Assembly (NCBI GenBank): GCA_009746045.1
Contig: RPFO01000050.1
Span: forward strand, 2,220,368 to 2,284,367
Reading direction: 5' to 3'
From: Mesostigma viride
Taxonomy: Eukaryota; Streptophyta; Mesostigmatophyceae; Mesostigmatales; Mesostigmataceae
Length of the DNA stretch: 64,000 nucleotides
Shown: in pieces, positions 43,768 to 54,496 of the stretch
How the letters are laid out: each line of letters starts with the position of its first letter
Position numbering within the stretch: position 1 is the stretch's first letter
Program-made: the position numbers and the translations under genes
The notes under the pieces: model-generated
Database searches by the model: none
The model's input: only the letters and a program-made list of their open reading frames with translations
Told to the model about the DNA's origin: nothing

Positions 43768-46200
43768 GGTGACGGGCGACAGTGGTGGTGGTCAGTGAGG
43801 GGATGGAGGGAAGGGGCGGGGAGTTGACGGGCGACAGCGATGCGCCGTGAGGGGATGGAAGAAAGGCGGGGGTAGGTGACGGTCAAGAGTAGCCGTCGGT
43901 GGAGCTGCTCTTGTGGGATGGGGGGGGGCTGGCCATGGCGGGCCGTGATAGTCGAGGTGATAGGTGCTGGTCGGTGAGGGGTGACGGGCGCAAGTGGACG
44001 ACGAGGTGACAGGCGATATTGAGGGCAGGTGGGGGGTGACGGATGGGAGCGAGAGGGATGGATGGAGATGTGCCCACGTGGCCGGCATTTGGCAGACTGA
44101 TGCGGTCCTGAGCCGTGCAGCTGTCCCATTATGTGACGGGGGCCAGTGGCGGGAAGTGAGTTGACGGCATGCCGCAAGTGATGGGGCGCAGGGGGTGGGG
44201 CGCAGACGATCAGACGCACGCGGCTTGCCAGGCACGATTCCCTGGTTGGGTGCAGGCCTTTCCAGTGAATACGGGAGCAGGTGCCAGGTTTGGCGTGCTA
44301 GTTGCCATGTGGCGCATGGGCTAAATGAACAAGGCAGAGTGACCCTTGTGCCAACGTGGGACGCCCGGGGTGTGCGACAGTTTGAATGCGTAAGGGGTGC
44401 GAGTGGCTTGGCCCGGACCAGTATAGCGCGCGCGTTGATTGGCCACCTGGTGCGCTCACTGGCCACCTGGCAGGAAGAGGGTGAGCACAATCTGTTCTAC
44501 GGAGAAGGGGTCTGACTCCCCAAGAAGTAGTTTGGGCAAGTCAGCAGCGTGGCCACCATGCGTGGGCGGCGAGGCGGGTGCTGCCATGGGGAAGGTGATC
44601 CTGGCGGCGTGACGGGCACCAGAATGTGGGGTAAGCTGGGACATGGGTAGAGTGCGGTCCTACCAGGCGCAGGCGCAGGCTGAGGCTGAGCCCGTTGAAG
44701 GACAGGCCCTGGGCTGAGGGCCAAGGTGGGCCGTGTGTGGGACAACATGGGTCGTACGTGGGTCAAGTTGGACCGCGTGTGGACCAGTATGGGTCATCAA
44801 GTTGGGCCAAGGTGGGTCAAGTGTGGGCCAACACGCTTGTCAACGGGGCCTCTTGTGTGCCTGGGAGGCGGGCCATGCGTGGAAGGGTTGCGTGGAAAGG
44901 TTGCGTGGAACGGGTGAGGCAGGCATCGCGGATATCGAATGGCCTGCCCTGGGGGCCACCTGGCTGGGTTGGTGCCGATTGCCCGCCACGGGACCTTGGG
45001 CTGTCCTACCGTCATCGATAAGGGCCACGTCTGGAGTGCTGGCTGGCTGGTTGCCCTTAACATACCCCGTATTCGCATCCATGCCTCGATCCTAGCTCTG
45101 TAGCGTCTAGCGAGGCGGGCGCCCATGCGACGTGGCGAGCATTACACCGTGCGTGAAGTGGGAGCATCGAGCGCGAGCGCCCAGCGGTAGCTGGCCGAGA
45201 ACAAGCCCGATGCGCGCTCAGTAGCGTGCGCCGCGGGGCTAGGGCATGCCAGGTGCTCAGCCCTCTGTGCCATGCCGCATCGCACGGTGCTGGTTACTGG
45301 ACTGTTTACTGTTTACTGGCACGGCAAGGCAGTGCTGGGTTGCAAGGTGGCGGGAGCGACGTCGCACTGAGAAGCCCCAGAAGCATGCCTGTGGCATGGA
45401 GTGGGCCGGTGGGTAGCCTGGGCCGATCCAAGTTGCAGATGCCAGCGGTGGCGTGGGCGGTGGTGGTGTTTGGGAGGAAAGGGTACTGCCTAAGGCTCTG
45501 CGGCGAGGACGTGCCATGGAAGCAATGTGGCGGCCACGATCTGTTTCCTTCGTGAAGCATAATTCCTTCTGAGTAAGGGTACGCAAGGGACATCTAGTAT
45601 CTTTTCTTCCCCAGCTACCATGGTCCGGATTCTCCAGATTTCTAGCTGGCCTGCGCTGGTTGACTCGTTGGTCTTTTCTTTCCCAGGCTAGGTCGCTTTC
45701 TCACATAATAGTTATGATGTAAGCCTAGTCCATTACCGGCCGTGCATTAATTCTCAGAGCAGGTTTCTAGGGTTACCGTGTGTGTGTTTCTCTTCTCTGA
45801 AGCGTAGACTTTAGAGATGTACTTAGCTTTTGTTACCGGCCAGGAAGGTGTGTTTGTGTGTGGTGTGGCATTGGGGGCCATGCACACATGCAGAGGGTGG
45901 AGGTTTTTTCCCTTCAACTTCTGCTGGCACATGATGGGCTGATTCTGGGGTGTACCATTTCATTTTCCCATGCCTGCTTTCATGGTTTTCTTTAATGGGG
46001 TCGCTCACTTGGGTAGCGCATCTGGCTAGGAGAAGGATGCCGTGGCATGGACCTGTGTGCGTGCACGTTGTAATCGTGCTGTTTGCAGCACTCTTGTCTG
46101 CAACTACTTATTCGTTGATCTACCACAATTGGATTAACACAATTTGCATCTGGCCTCTGAGAAGTGCTGTTTAGAAAATGCATCCACAGCTTCACACATC
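43768..46200. other. Intergenic region with degenerate repeats
   Basis: No exon is convincing in 2.4 kb. Degenerate GGTGACGGGCGA/GTGAGGGGATGG units begin right after the PDK stop (43770-44060). GTGGGTCAAGTTGG-like units occur at 44720-44830. The dispersed motif (CCATGGTCCGGATTCTCC then GGCCTGCGCTGGTTG) sits at 45617-45665. The rest shows nothing. Confidence 0.5.
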
Positions 46201-46204
46201 TTGC

Positions 46205-46695
46205 ATTAACTAATTAGTTAAGAACATAACTCCGTGGGGAGCTTATGTAACACAAAGCCCTGAGAGGGGGCATATGGTTTGTAATACATTCTGAGCTACA
46301 ACCTGCAGGTGTGGGGATGATTAAATTATAACATGACTCCGTTGGGAGATAATGTAGCACATATTCCTTGCTGGATGGATGGATCGGGTGGGCGAAGCCG
46401 CGGAATCGAACTAAGCTAACTCTAAGCTATCTAGCTAGTCTAGAAAATCCTAACTACGCTACTCAGCAAAGCGCCCCTAGCTTCTGCTTGAGGGGAGGGG
46501 GCTTGCCCACAGGGGCTGGCGTGTGAGCCTGGACAATCTTCTGCCACCTCTTCTTGTTCTGCATAGCAGTCCAAGCAAGAGAGAGGGAGTGAATGCGGTG
46601 TTCAAACTGAGCTGCCCAGGACCACTAGGTCGGCCAGCAACATCTGTGTGTAGTTCATGGCAGGTTTACCCAGCTTTCTAGGAATGTCCTTGGGG
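46205..46695 (-). mobile_element. LINE 3' fragments: ORF1-A end plus LINE-A ORF2 end
   Basis: 46210-46318 matches the ORF1-A 3' UTR and hairpin (minus). 46321-46690 is a LINE-A ORF2 C-terminus with 3' UTR (minus): ...KLGKPAMNYTQMLLADLVV.., AQFE.RIHSLSLAWTAMQNKKRW-type sequence, then hairpin and AAATTATAACATG tail. Indels are present. Confidence 0.65.
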
Positions 46696-47056
46696 CCACG
46701 CTGCCTTAATTAGAAACATAACTCCGTTGGGAGTATCTGTAGCACATATCCCTGAGAAGGGGCTTATGGCCTATAATACATTCTAGGCTACTTCCTGCAA
46801 GGGTGGGAATGTAAACAACACTTGCTCTAGGTGCACTAGGGCACCTGCACCACCCAGAGTCTCGGGCAACTCCTGGCAGCGAAGGGGAGCCGGTCATAGG
46901 TGGGGAAGATCATCATGGCTATACAAGAGCTAGGGCATGGCTTCTCAACAGAGAGCATCTCTCTGCATAGGCATAGCATGGCTAAATTCTTAATGCAACA
47001 TCCATGGGGGTCCCATTATAGGCATGGCTTGGCTAAATTCTGAAGGCAACATCCAT

Positions 47057-47754
47057 TAGCGCACAGCGTTATAGTACCTTCAATTAGCTCTGGCACCTTG
47101 TGGCCATCAGCTTGCGCCTTAATTAGCCGACGTCTTGAGCCCACCTCACATTTGTAGCATAAGCTATTAAAAATTAAATTAAATTATAACATGCCTCCGT
47201 GGGGAGGTCTTGTAGCACATATTTCATGATGGATGGGGTGGAGGAAGCCGCGTGATCGAACTATCCTAACTCTATCTAGAAAATCCTAACTACACTACTC
47301 ATCAAAACGCCTCCTCCGCTTGGGGGGAGGTGGCTTGCCCACAGGGTCGGGCGTGTGCGCCTTGACAATCTTCTTCCACCGCGTCTTGTCCTGCATGGCA
47401 GTCCAAAGACGGGAGAGAGAGTGGATGCGGTGCTCAAACTGGGCTGGGACCACTAGGTCGTCCAGCAACATCTGAACGTAGTTGGTGACAGGTTTCCCTA
47501 CCCTTTTGGGAATGTCCTTGGGGCCAGCATAAGCTATGCGTCAGCCTACCTATGGTATTGCACTGGTTGTATTGCACCCACAGTGTTGCGCCCCGGCACC
47601 ATGCCGTGGAGAGAGCGCTCTGTGGCCTGCCCACCTGCGGCAGTGAGAGAAGCTAGGGCGCCCTCCCTCCTTCTCACTGTGTATATAGGGTTGAAGGTTC
47701 CTTTACTCTGTATTGGCACCCACGTGACGCAGTCACGTGCTTATTAATTAATTA
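47057..47754. mobile_element. Composite insert: LINE-A ORF2 end (-) and a CACGTGACGCAGTCACGTG-type 3' end (+)
   Basis: Flanked by ATCCAT (47051-47056, 47755-47760). 47170-47525 reads on the minus strand as LINE-A C-terminus (NYVQMLLDDLVVPAQFEHR, LWTAMQDKTRWKKIV, PDPVGKPPPPKRRRRFDE stop) with 3' UTR and hairpin CTCCGTGGGGAG. 47525-47752 is a plus-strand 3' UTR ending in the CACGTGACGCAGTCACGTG palindrome and a TTAA tail. Confidence 0.65.
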
Positions 47755-48917
47755 ATCCATGGGGGCCATTATGGGCGCACATGCGCGTGGGCCACATGCT
47801 AGGCTAAGCCTGACTAATCTACACTACTGGTATGTATTCCCTAGTCTGAGGTGGCAGGAGGGGCCTGCCAGGGCTTGTGGTCAACGTGGATGACCGCCGG
47901 CCCCCCTCCAGTATACCGGCTTCCCCCTTGCGCTCTGCCGGAGCTGAAGGTAGGTCGGCCATAGCTCGCGTCGCCGCTGTTGCTGGGCCAGGGTCAAGTC
48001 GTCGTCCAGCGTGAAGCGAGTCTCCGAGAGCTTCTCGCGGCATTTGGGTTAAGGAACGACAGCTTGTCCGCCATGTACTTAAAGGTGAGGAGCACAGGTG
48101 CCGGGCCAGCCTTCCCCCGCGCGCGGGGGAGGCGGACAGCCGACATGTCCAGCTCACCAGTGAGTAGCATGTGGGCAAGAATGTCGCGCTTAAATGCCTC
48201 AAGAAGGCTCGTGGAGGTCTCACCTGCCGGCTGGTCGAAGTGCTTGACGATGACATTGTGGCTGCGCCTGGCGATGTCGGCTTCCTCGCGAAGGTCAAGG
48301 GCTTGTTGCTTGAGTTGTGCCCATGATGGTGGAGGTGGTGGAGGTGGTGTGATGCTTAAGCAAGTCCGCCCAGGTGGAGGGAGCATCACTGGCCGGGCCA
48401 GCAGGTGCCGGCTGGGCAGCGATGTCCTTCACCGCGCTTGGGCGGTGAGGCCGGCGGTGTCATGCAAGCACTCAAGGGCGGTGGCGGTGGCTTGAAGGCG
48501 CTGGTCGAGGTCGAGGAGCTGGGCTTTGATGTCGGCAGTGGAGGCGGAAATGGCAGTGGAGGTGGAGGCGGCGGTGGTGGAAAGGTGAGGAAGTTCAGTG
48601 GCCAGCGTGCCGCCCATTGCGGCCACATCGGCGGCAAGGGGGTCAGTCACGTGCTGCTGAAAGGCTTCCGTAAGGATGGAACGAAGTGTGGGGGCGGAGA
48701 TGGATGGAGCCCAGATCTCGCCGTCAGAGCGCATGAGAAGGGAGTTGAGGATGGCGTGCTGGAGGAAGGGGCGGTTCAGTGCACCCGAACAGAACGCTGA
48801 TGTTGTGCCACCAGGTGCCGTCCGAGCAGATGAGGCGGTCGATGCTGCATGTGGAGATGGAGGCACAGGTCGTAAAGCGAGGCGTAGTCCCCGTAGAAGA
48901 TGCAACTCAGGGCAGTT

Positions 48918-50080
48918 AATTAATTAATTAATTAGACTCGTGCTCCCGTTGGGGAGTCACGGAGCATTAACCCCGATGGATGGATGGATGGGTGCAAACA
49001 TTCCTACCGGTCTAATCTATCTACATTGGCTACATGCTACATCTATCTAACAGCATTCTAACTACAACATCTATCTAGGCAGCCGCACGCTGCCCGAGGG
49101 GGAGCTATCTGGCGTGCCTCCCGCGGGATTGCACACGCGGGCGCTTCCCCACTGGGGGGGGCTCATTGTCCTCTATGACCTGGGCCCACTTGGCCTTGTC
49201 CATCATCTTCTTCCAAATCACGGAGAGGCCGAGGCCCCCCATGTCCTCTACTAGCTGTTCCTTGAAGGTGCGGGCCTTGCGGCGTCTAACATCACTAGGC
49301 CCAGCCCACGTCAGGAGGTGCCGGCCAGGCTGGGCTGGTCGCAGTCCTGCGGGGGGGCCACGTGAGGTGTCCGACCTGGTCATGGTGCGAGCTAGGTGGG
49401 CACCCTACAAGCTGCAGGCGGCGTTGCTTAATGGTGCTGGTGATATAGGGCATGCCCTGGTACAGGTCCTCATTGCGGACATGAGCAGCATATCCTACTC
49501 TGAAAATGGAACGCAGCATGTTGGTGACCGCGCCGTCCAGCTTGCGGGCCAGGTCGGCGGTGAGGGTCCACGTCTCGGCGCCATACGTGAGAACAGGAAG
49601 GACGAGGACCTTGAACAGGTCCTGTTTCTCGATCTTGCCCAGGGGCTTGCGCCACAGGGCCCGGTACTGGCGTAGAGCGTGCCAGGCGAGGGAGATGCGA
49701 TGGTCCACATCAACCTCGCAGCTAGGGAGCAGGCTGCCCAGCAGCTTAACGCGGTCCCGATACAGGACTCGAGAGCCGTCTAGGAGATAGAGGGGCGGCG
49801 GTTGGTGGGTAAGCCCAACCGCCAGGGCCTCTGTCTTCTTGCTGACCTCAAGCCCCACTGCACGGGCCTCGAGAGCCAGGCAGTCAAGCCATGTCTGCAC
49901 GTGCTCAGTGTCCTCGAAGAGGGTGGTGTCGTCTGCGTAAATGATGTCTGCTAGCCGAATCTCCGTGTCCGCACCGCCATGCCAGAATTTGTTAGCAACC
50001 TGCACTCCTGGTTCCCTGCCCACGATGCGTGCAAATCGCTTGCGCGCCTGAATCATTACGTATTCGACAACAATCAACGA
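48918..50080 (-). mobile_element. 5'-truncated LINE-B with reverse transcriptase
   Basis: An exact 11-bp TSD TCAGGGCAGTT (48907-48917, 50081-50091) brackets 1163 bp. The frame 50077-49295 reads RFARIVGREPGVQVANKFW, ADIIYADDTTLFEDTEHV (YADD active site), LDCLALEARAVGLEVSKK, LLGSLLPSCEVDVDHRISLA, VLPVLTYGAETWTLTADLAR and NEDLYQGMPYI. A shift then leads to the C-terminal frame (49383-49105; LSVIWKKMMDKAKWAQVI). The 3' UTR ends GACTCCCCAACGGGAGCACG and a TTAA tail at the left. The best preserved RT in the window, though truncated and frameshifted. Confidence 0.88.
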
Positions 50081-50552
50081 TCAGGGCAGTTGCCGGGGGC
50101 ATGTTTATCCAGTCGTGATCATCGACCTTGAAAGGTTCAGGCTTAAAGCGCGGTTCTGAGGGGCGTGAAGACCCTCCTGTTTTGTCTGCTGAGCGGGTAC
50201 TTTAGGGTCAGGCGATGCCGATGGCGAGGCATTGAGCCCGGCTAGGGTGCGGGGCGACCACCAGTGCTTGACTAGTGTCACCGCTGCCTGCCGGACCTGA
50301 GGGCGAAGCTGCAGCCTGAGCTGCAGACGTATTTTAATGGCCGAGCGCATCCGCCCGAAACTGCGTTGCGTCGAGGAGCGTTTGCTCGTCATATATTGCG
50401 TAATAGATTCGGAAAATTATATCAGCATGTGCGTCTTAGAAAGACGAAGCGATAGTGATATTCACAGCGCTGAATTCGGGGCTCAAACGTGTAAGTTATG
50501 AGCGCCGCCGTCAGCCATGGCTACCTCGTCGCTCGTGGCTCGTGGACATCAT

Positions 50553-50698
50553 CCACTGGCGCACCTAGAGCAAGTGTAGCTTACATTCCCACCCTTGCAG
50601 GAAGTAGCCCAGAATGTTTTAAAAGTCATATGCCCCTTCTCAGGGATATGTGCTACATGCACTCCCAACGGAGTTATGTTCCTAATTAATTAATTAAT
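50553..50698 (+). mobile_element. ORF1-A 3'-end insertion
   Basis: Ends in ACTCCCAACGGAGTTATGTT and an AATT tail. GACATCATC occurs just before it (50548-50556 region) and again after the tail (50706-50714), a likely 9-bp TSD. Confidence 0.65.
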
Positions 50699-50769
50699 AG
50701 TCTCTTGACATCATCATGGTCGTGCCACCCCACAGGCACTGAAATTCGCGCAAAAGCTGGCGAGATCTA

Positions 50770-51514
50770 CACCCCCCCTTTGTGAATGATGTCTAAGATT
50801 CTCAGGTTGAAGATCATGAGACCCTGGATTTGACCTATACTAGTAGTATAATTGTAGTAGATTGTACCGATGTGGGCCCTGCCGGGGGGGACGGGCCAAC
50901 CAGGTAGACACCTCCTCCTATGGCAGGGTCCCGGCCCTTGTCCCATGGCAACCCACTGGCAAACTTGCGCGCGCCGGGCACCGGCGCGGCGCGACCCGGA
51001 CCTATGTGACACAACTGCTTGAAGATGCAGGGCTTCCGGGACTATCCATACTCCGCGCCCGCATGATTGACAAGGAGAAATGGGCTGCCATCTGCGATAT
51101 AAGCACCGGCTTCCCGAGGGGTATGCTCCTGTTTTCTCCCCACGGGCCCCGCGGCCCGTTGCTAGCCAGGGTAGAAGTCCGCAGGTCGAGGTTATTGGTC
51201 CTGAGGATAGCCGCTACACTACCGCCTCGTCTGCCATTACAGTAGAGGACAGCTCGGATGAGGATTACATCCCCATCTAGTGCTTAACGGTTTGGGGATG
51301 ATGCAGACGATATTTGTTTAAACGTTGTGTAATTTTTTTTCTAATGAGATTAGCATAGTACTCCGTGGCATGCCTTTGCTCATGACACGCAAGTACTTAT
51401 TTACTTAGTAGATTGTAGTAGAACTTTGTATAATCGAATCACAGTAGTAAGATTCTTTAAGATCGTGAGCCCTGGATTGGTCGGACCCCTTTCTTAAACA
51501 TCGAGGCGGGGGTG
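50770..51514. mobile_element. Small TA-flanked MITE (CACCCCC ends) carrying a LINE insertion
   Basis: Inverted ends CACCCCC..GGGGGTG are flanked by TA on each side, and removing it rejoins GAGATCTA with the CCGCCATCGCC segment of the host transposon. Its own sequence is about 195 bp; the remainder is the LINE at 50867-51405. Fits a Stowaway/Tc1-mariner-like MITE. Confidence 0.55.
50867..51405 (+). mobile_element. 539-bp LINE 3' end (ORF2 C-terminus)
   Basis: A 12-bp TSD TAGTAGATTGTA (50855-50866, 51406-51417) flanks it. The frame to the stop at 51280 reads THVTQLLEDAGLPGLSILRA-like sequence and MIDKEKWAAICDI, then a serine/acid-rich end (EDSSDEDYIPI). The 3' UTR ends CATGACACGCAAGTACTTAT, a third 3'-end type. 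Confidence 0.85.
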
Positions 51515-51755
51515 TACCCGCCGCCATCGCCGTCGTCTTCGATCACCTTCTTCCCGCAAAAATGCCTGATTTCAGTGGTACATGTTTGTTTGCGCCCGAC
51601 CCTGTGGGCAAGCCACCTCCCCCCAAGCGGAGGAGGCGTTTTGATGAGTAGTGTAGTTAGGATTTTCTAGATAGCTTAGAATTAGGATAGTTCGATCACG
51701 CGGCTTCCTCCACCCCATCCATCATGGAATATGTGCTACATGACCTCCCCACGGA

Positions 51756-54041
51756 ATTGAATTGAATTGAATTGTAACCTGATAACTCCGTTGGGAGTAT
51801 ATGTAGCACATAGCCCTTGAGAGGGGGCGTATGGCCTATCATACATCCTAAGCTACTTCCTGCAAGGGTGGGGATGTAACGGACCCTTGCTCTAGGTGCA
51901 CCAGGGCACTTGCATCCCCATGATCTTCAAGCTATGCCCAGCGAAGGGGGAGCCTGTCATGGGGGGGAAGAGCAGCATAGCTATACAAAGAAGCTACTGA
52001 TGGCGTCTCAGCAGAGAGTTATTCCCTGCATAGCTAGGCACAACAGAACTAAATAAAGCTAGGCATCATCTGGGGTGTGGCTCATCATAGGCACACATGT
52101 ACATGATTAAGTAAAGCGCGTGGCTTAGCTGGGATAGTGCCTCTGGGAGGCGTACATGTACATGGCCACGGTCTATCTATTCTACACTACTACTGCTATA
52201 TTCCCCTAAGCTGGGGCGTCTGGAGTCGCTGGGGCCGCGGGGGGGGGGTGGTGCATGGGTCGCCTGCCAGGGCTTATGGCCGACGTAGATGGCCGCCCCC
52301 TTCCAGTACACCGGCTGTCCCGCCTTGGTCTGCCGGAGCTGGAGGTAGGTCGGCCATAGCTCCCGTCGCCGTTGTTGCTGCGCCAGGGTCAAGTCGTCAT
52401 CAAGGGTGAAGAGAGTCTTCTCGAGCCGCTTGCGGCGTCTGAGAAAAGAAATCTTGTCCGCCGGGGTCTTAAAGGTGAGAAGGAGCGGGGGCGGCCCTGC
52501 CTTACCCCGCGCGCGGGGAAGGCGGTGGGCGGCCAGCTCGATCTCACCGTTAAGGCCCTGGCTATGTTCAGATTACTTGCCCACGCTCCTTGCTATGATA
52601 TGCTCACATGGGTCTTATTGCACCCACAGTTTGCCGGATCGTTAGCCTGTCCTTTTAGCTAGCCGCGCCCGATTGCAGCTGTGGCATGCCTTTGGCATGA
52701 AGGAGACTGGGGGTCTCTGCCCTTTCTCCTGTAGTGCACACACAGGGATTAAAAGCACTTCGGTGCTCCGTGACTCCCCAACGGGAGCACGAGTTTAATT
52801 AATTAATTAATTAAGGCCCATGCGACCAAGGATTTCTCTCTCAAACGCACGCAAAAGCTTCTCGGAATTCTCACCTTCCTCCATCTTGAAGTTCTTGACA
52901 ATGACGTTGAGGCTGCGCTTGGCGAGCTCGGCCTCCTCACGGAGGTCAAGCGTCTGCTGTTGAAGCTGGGCTGCGACGGCGGAGGTGGTGGAGGTGGTAT
53001 GTTGCTTAAGCATGTCCGCCCAGGTGGTGATGGGAGGAGCATCGCCGGCCAGGCGGCCCAGGCCAGCCGGGGCTGGCTTGGCGGCAATGTCCTTCACCGC
53101 CTGGGCGGTGAGGCCTGCGGTGTTCTGCAGAACCTCGATAGCGACGGCGTTGTCCTTAAGACGCTGGTCGATGTCGCGGAGCTGGGCGGTGATGGCGTCG
53201 GAGGTGGGGGTGGTGGCGGTGGAGGAGGCGAGGAGGCTGGAAGTGGCGGTGGAGATGGTGGGGAGCTCAGCAGCCAGCGTGCCGCCCATTGCCGCCACAT
53301 CTGCGGCTAGGGGCGTCACGTGCTGTGAGATGGTTGCTTGGAGGTGGAGGAGGAAGGTGGATTCGGTCAAGGGGGAGGGGGTCCAGAGGTCCGTGACAGA
53401 GCGGTCAAGGATGGAAAAGAGGGCGCCGAGCTGAAGACGGGGGCGAGACCAGCTGGCCAGGTTCTCAGCATGTTGTCGCATTGTGAACCGGCCGTCAGGT
53501 CCATTGCGGAAGCGGCAAAGGCGTTGAAGGCGTTGGCACATGTCGAGAAGGGAGGCGTATGACCCATAAAACACGAACTCCAGTATCTTGAGGGGTGGCA
53601 TGTCGAAATAGCTGGGTCGGGCATCGTTGAAGGTGGAAAATAACCCGTCAACGTCAAAATCGCGCTCAGACCAGCTCGGTTCGGCTGGGCGGCTGCGTTT
53701 TGGCTCAGGCGAGGCTGAAGGCGAGGCAGGAAGCCCGGGAGGGTGCTGGACGACCACCAGTGCGCGACTAGGGGCAGCACTGCCTTCCGGCCCTGATGGC
53801 GAAGCTGCAGCCTGAGCTGCAGACGTATTTTCATTGCCGAGCGCAGCCGCCAGGCTGCGTTGCGTCGAGGCGCGTTTATTCGCCATATAGTGCGTTATAG
53901 CTTTGGAAAATTATATCAGCATGTGCGTCTAAGAAAGACGAAGCGATTGTGATATTCACAGCTGAATTCGGGGCTCAAACGTGAAAGTTATGAGCTCCGA
54001 CAGCCATGGCTACCTCGTGGCTCGTGGCTCGTGGCTCGTGG
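51756..54041 (-). mobile_element. ORF1-A element inserted in the LINE-A 3' hairpin
   Basis: An 11-bp TSD CTCCCCACGGA (51745-51755, 54042-54052) brackets it. It has an (ATTGA)n tail and hairpin at the left, ORF1 from the ATG at 53886 (MANKRASTQRSLAAALGNEN) running 359 codons to the point where a 252-bp insert cuts it (52559-52810), then the C-terminus (52550-52208 region) with the LTLAQQQRRRELWPTYLQLR motif. Without the insert the ORF would be nearly intact. Confidence 0.88.
52559..52810 (+). mobile_element. 252-bp ORF1-B 3'-end insertion inside ORF1-A
   Basis: TSD TTAAGGCCC (52550-52558, 52811-52819). Content is the end of the ORF1-B 3' UTR, hairpin GACTCCCCAACGGGAGCACG and (TTAA)n tail. Confidence 0.85.
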
Positions 54042-54280
54042 CTCCCCACGGAGGCATGTTATAATTTAATTTGATTTAATTTTTTTAATGTTTGTTTGCA
54101 GCCGTCACAAAAAAAAATCGAAAAAATGCCAGGATTTTTTCTTGCGATCTACGGGATGTAAGGTGTCCGTCCACCGAGTTTCAGACCGAAAATCCCTTAT
54201 CTACTGTATCTGCCACGTGTCAGCTTACAACGCGATGAATCACGTTCTAACCCTACAATGCCGTTGCAAAAAAACACGGG

Positions 54281-54496
54281 TTAGAATGTATCAAAAACAA
54301 TACACCCTTCTCAGGGATGTGCGTTACATATCCTTCCCACAGAGGTATGTTATTAATTAATTAATTAATACTTAGACAGATCTCAAGGAGACAACCAGCG
54401 CAGGCCAGAAATACTTAGACAGATCTGCTTCAAAGGAGTACTTTCTCATGGCTCCATCCAGTGTTTTCCTGCTCCAGCACGAAAAAGAAGCAACCA
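54281..54496. other. ORF1-A/LINE-A 3'-end relic and dispersed motif
   Basis: 54281-54365 resembles an ORF1-A 3' UTR end (TTCTCAGGGATGTG..., TTAATTAATTAA tail). 54378-54405 is a reversed copy of the dispersed GGAGACAACCAGCGCAGGCC motif. Then 3' flank of the next gene. Confidence 0.45.

Larger units (their letters stand above)
46700..50548 (-). mobile_element. ORF1-A element (minus), broken by two insertions
   Basis: Right end: the family-A 5' UTR (GAGCCCCGAATTCAGC..., AGACGCACATGCTGATATAAT) and an N-terminal ORF1 start at about 50391 with frame changes. ORF1 is interrupted at 48918-50080, continues to about 47830, and its 3' UTR is interrupted at 47057-47754 before ending in hairpin and TTAATT tail near 46708. 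Several frameshifts (48040, 48320, 48440 regions) inactivate the ORF. Confidence 0.8.
51594..54087 (+). mobile_element. LINE-A 3' end (plus), hosting a nested ORF1-A element
   Basis: A 12-bp TSD ATGTTTGTTTGC (51582-51593, 54088-54099) flanks it. At the left it encodes PDPVGKPPPPKRRRRFDE and a stop, then the 3' UTR to ACCTCCCCACGGA (51755). After the nested element the hairpin completes (CTCCCCACGGAGGCATGTT, 54042-54060) with an AATTTAATTT tail. Confidence 0.85.
50699..54280 (-). mobile_element. Second copy of the CCCGTG TIR transposon, split by nested insertions
   Basis: Pieces at about 50705-50769, 51515-51593 and 54088-54280 are, in reverse, the left third of the 2949-4697 element (for example CTGATTTCAGTGGTAC and GCCGTCACAAAAAAAAATCG), ending in ...CAAAAAAACACGGG at 54280. 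The other terminal repeat is missing. Two separate insertions account for the gaps. Confidence 0.75.
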
